This document shows, one piece after another, positions 6,575-6,835 of a DNA stretch of 6,835 nt. A program made the position numbers and the translations under genes. Source of the DNA: Lachnospiraceae bacterium UBA1766 (lineage in GTDB: Bacteria; Bacillota; Clostridia; Lachnospirales; Lachnospiraceae); NCBI GenBank assembly GCA_002314715.1, contig DCGY01000082.1, positions 1 to 6,835 on the forward strand, read 5' to 3'. Numbering within the stretch: the stretch's first letter is position 1; every line of letters starts with the position of its first letter. The notes under the pieces were generated by a model, which was not told the DNA's origin, ran no database searches, and was given only the letters and a program-made list of their open reading frames with translations.

Positions 6575-6576
6575 AG

Positions 6577-6586
6577 AAGGAGAGGA
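6577..6586 (+). promoter_or_regulatory. GH2 gene ribosome binding site
   Basis: AAGGAGAGGA offers AAGGAG 10 bases and GAGAGGA 6 bases before the ATG at 6593. This strong signal supports the start of the partial gene at the right edge. Confidence 0.8.
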
Positions 6587-6592
6587 CCAAAT

Positions 6593-6835
6593 ATGAGACA
6601 GATAATTCCTATAAACAATGATTGGCTGTTTTCGGAGGATTTTCGCCCGGAATATACAAAAAATAAGGATTTTCCTCAATTTCAGAAGGTGCGCATACCC
6701 CATACCGTAAAAGAAACTCCTTTGCATTATTTTGATGAGCATATATACCAGATGGAGTCCTGCTACCAAAAAATTATTCCCTACGATGCCGGTTGGGCAG
6801 GAAAACGGATCTATTTGGCATTTGACGGAGTTGGA
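6593..6835 (+). CDS. Glycoside hydrolase family 2 protein, N-terminal part (3' partial)
   Basis: First 81 codons of an open frame that runs off the window. The N-terminus has the layout of the GH2 sugar-binding jelly-roll domain: PINNDWLFSEDF, then VRIPHTV matching the family vnLPHdw segment, an aromatic stretch ending ESCYQKII where GH2 proteins have a strand of the form YrrtF, then GKRIYLAFDGVG matching the strand before the carbohydrate-contact loop. No signal peptide, so probably cytoplasmic. GH2 covers beta-galactosidase, beta-glucuronidase, beta-mannosidase and others; the catalytic glutamates lie in the missing part, so the substrate cannot be assigned. It follows tetR by 69 bases on the same strand. 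Confidence 0.88.
   Translation, partial: MRQIIPINNDWLFSEDFRPEYTKNKDFPQFQKVRIPHTVKETPLHYFDEHIYQMESCYQKIIPYDAGWAGKRIYLAFDGVG

Noticed and set aside
6251..6769. Minus-strand open frame of 172 codons spanning the tetR end and GH2 start
   Set aside because: It runs antisense across two supported genes and their ribosome binding site, and its product shows no family features.

Overview
The window looks like chromosomal DNA from a gut-type Firmicute of class Clostridia, most likely family Lachnospiraceae. The evidence is moderate-to-low GC with AT-rich intergenic gaps, strong AGGAG-type ribosome binding sites, sigma-A-like promoters, and a gene set of membrane GGDEF protein, MalQ, CYTH protein, M18 aminopeptidase and a TetR regulator beside a GH2 glycosidase. 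That gene set is common in the family. The species cannot be named from the sequence.

Layout. (1) Positions 2-1639: 5'-truncated gene for a membrane diguanylate cyclase (outside domain, 7-TM block, GGDEF). Fifteen bases later comes malQ (1655-3139), and the two look co-transcribed. (2) A perfect 24-bp palindrome at 3126-3149 holds the malQ stop codon and has T-runs on both strands, so it serves malQ and the convergent CYTH phosphohydrolase gene (3154-3654, minus) as a shared terminator. (3) A 183-bp divergent intergenic region has a recognisable promoter in each direction. It separates the CYTH gene from a plus-strand pair: a DJ-1/PfpI protein (3838-4386) and an M18 aminopeptidase (4435-5718), closed by a hairpin terminator at 5735-5775. 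(4) A 229-bp AT-rich gap carries two related 28-bp imperfect palindromes, 64 bp apart centre to centre, just ahead of a TetR-family regulator (5948-6523). (5) A GH2 glycoside hydrolase gene begins at 6593 and runs off the right edge.

How it fits together. MalQ (alpha-glucan rearrangement) and the GH2 enzyme point to a saccharolytic lifestyle. The TetR gene and its palindromes are best read as an autoregulated switch that may also control the downstream GH2 gene. All enzymes seen keep their catalytic or metal-binding residues. I see no phage, IS element, CRISPR array, tRNA or rRNA. I do not see a clearly new multi-gene system; the most distinctive unexplained element is the paired operator-like palindromes ahead of tetR.
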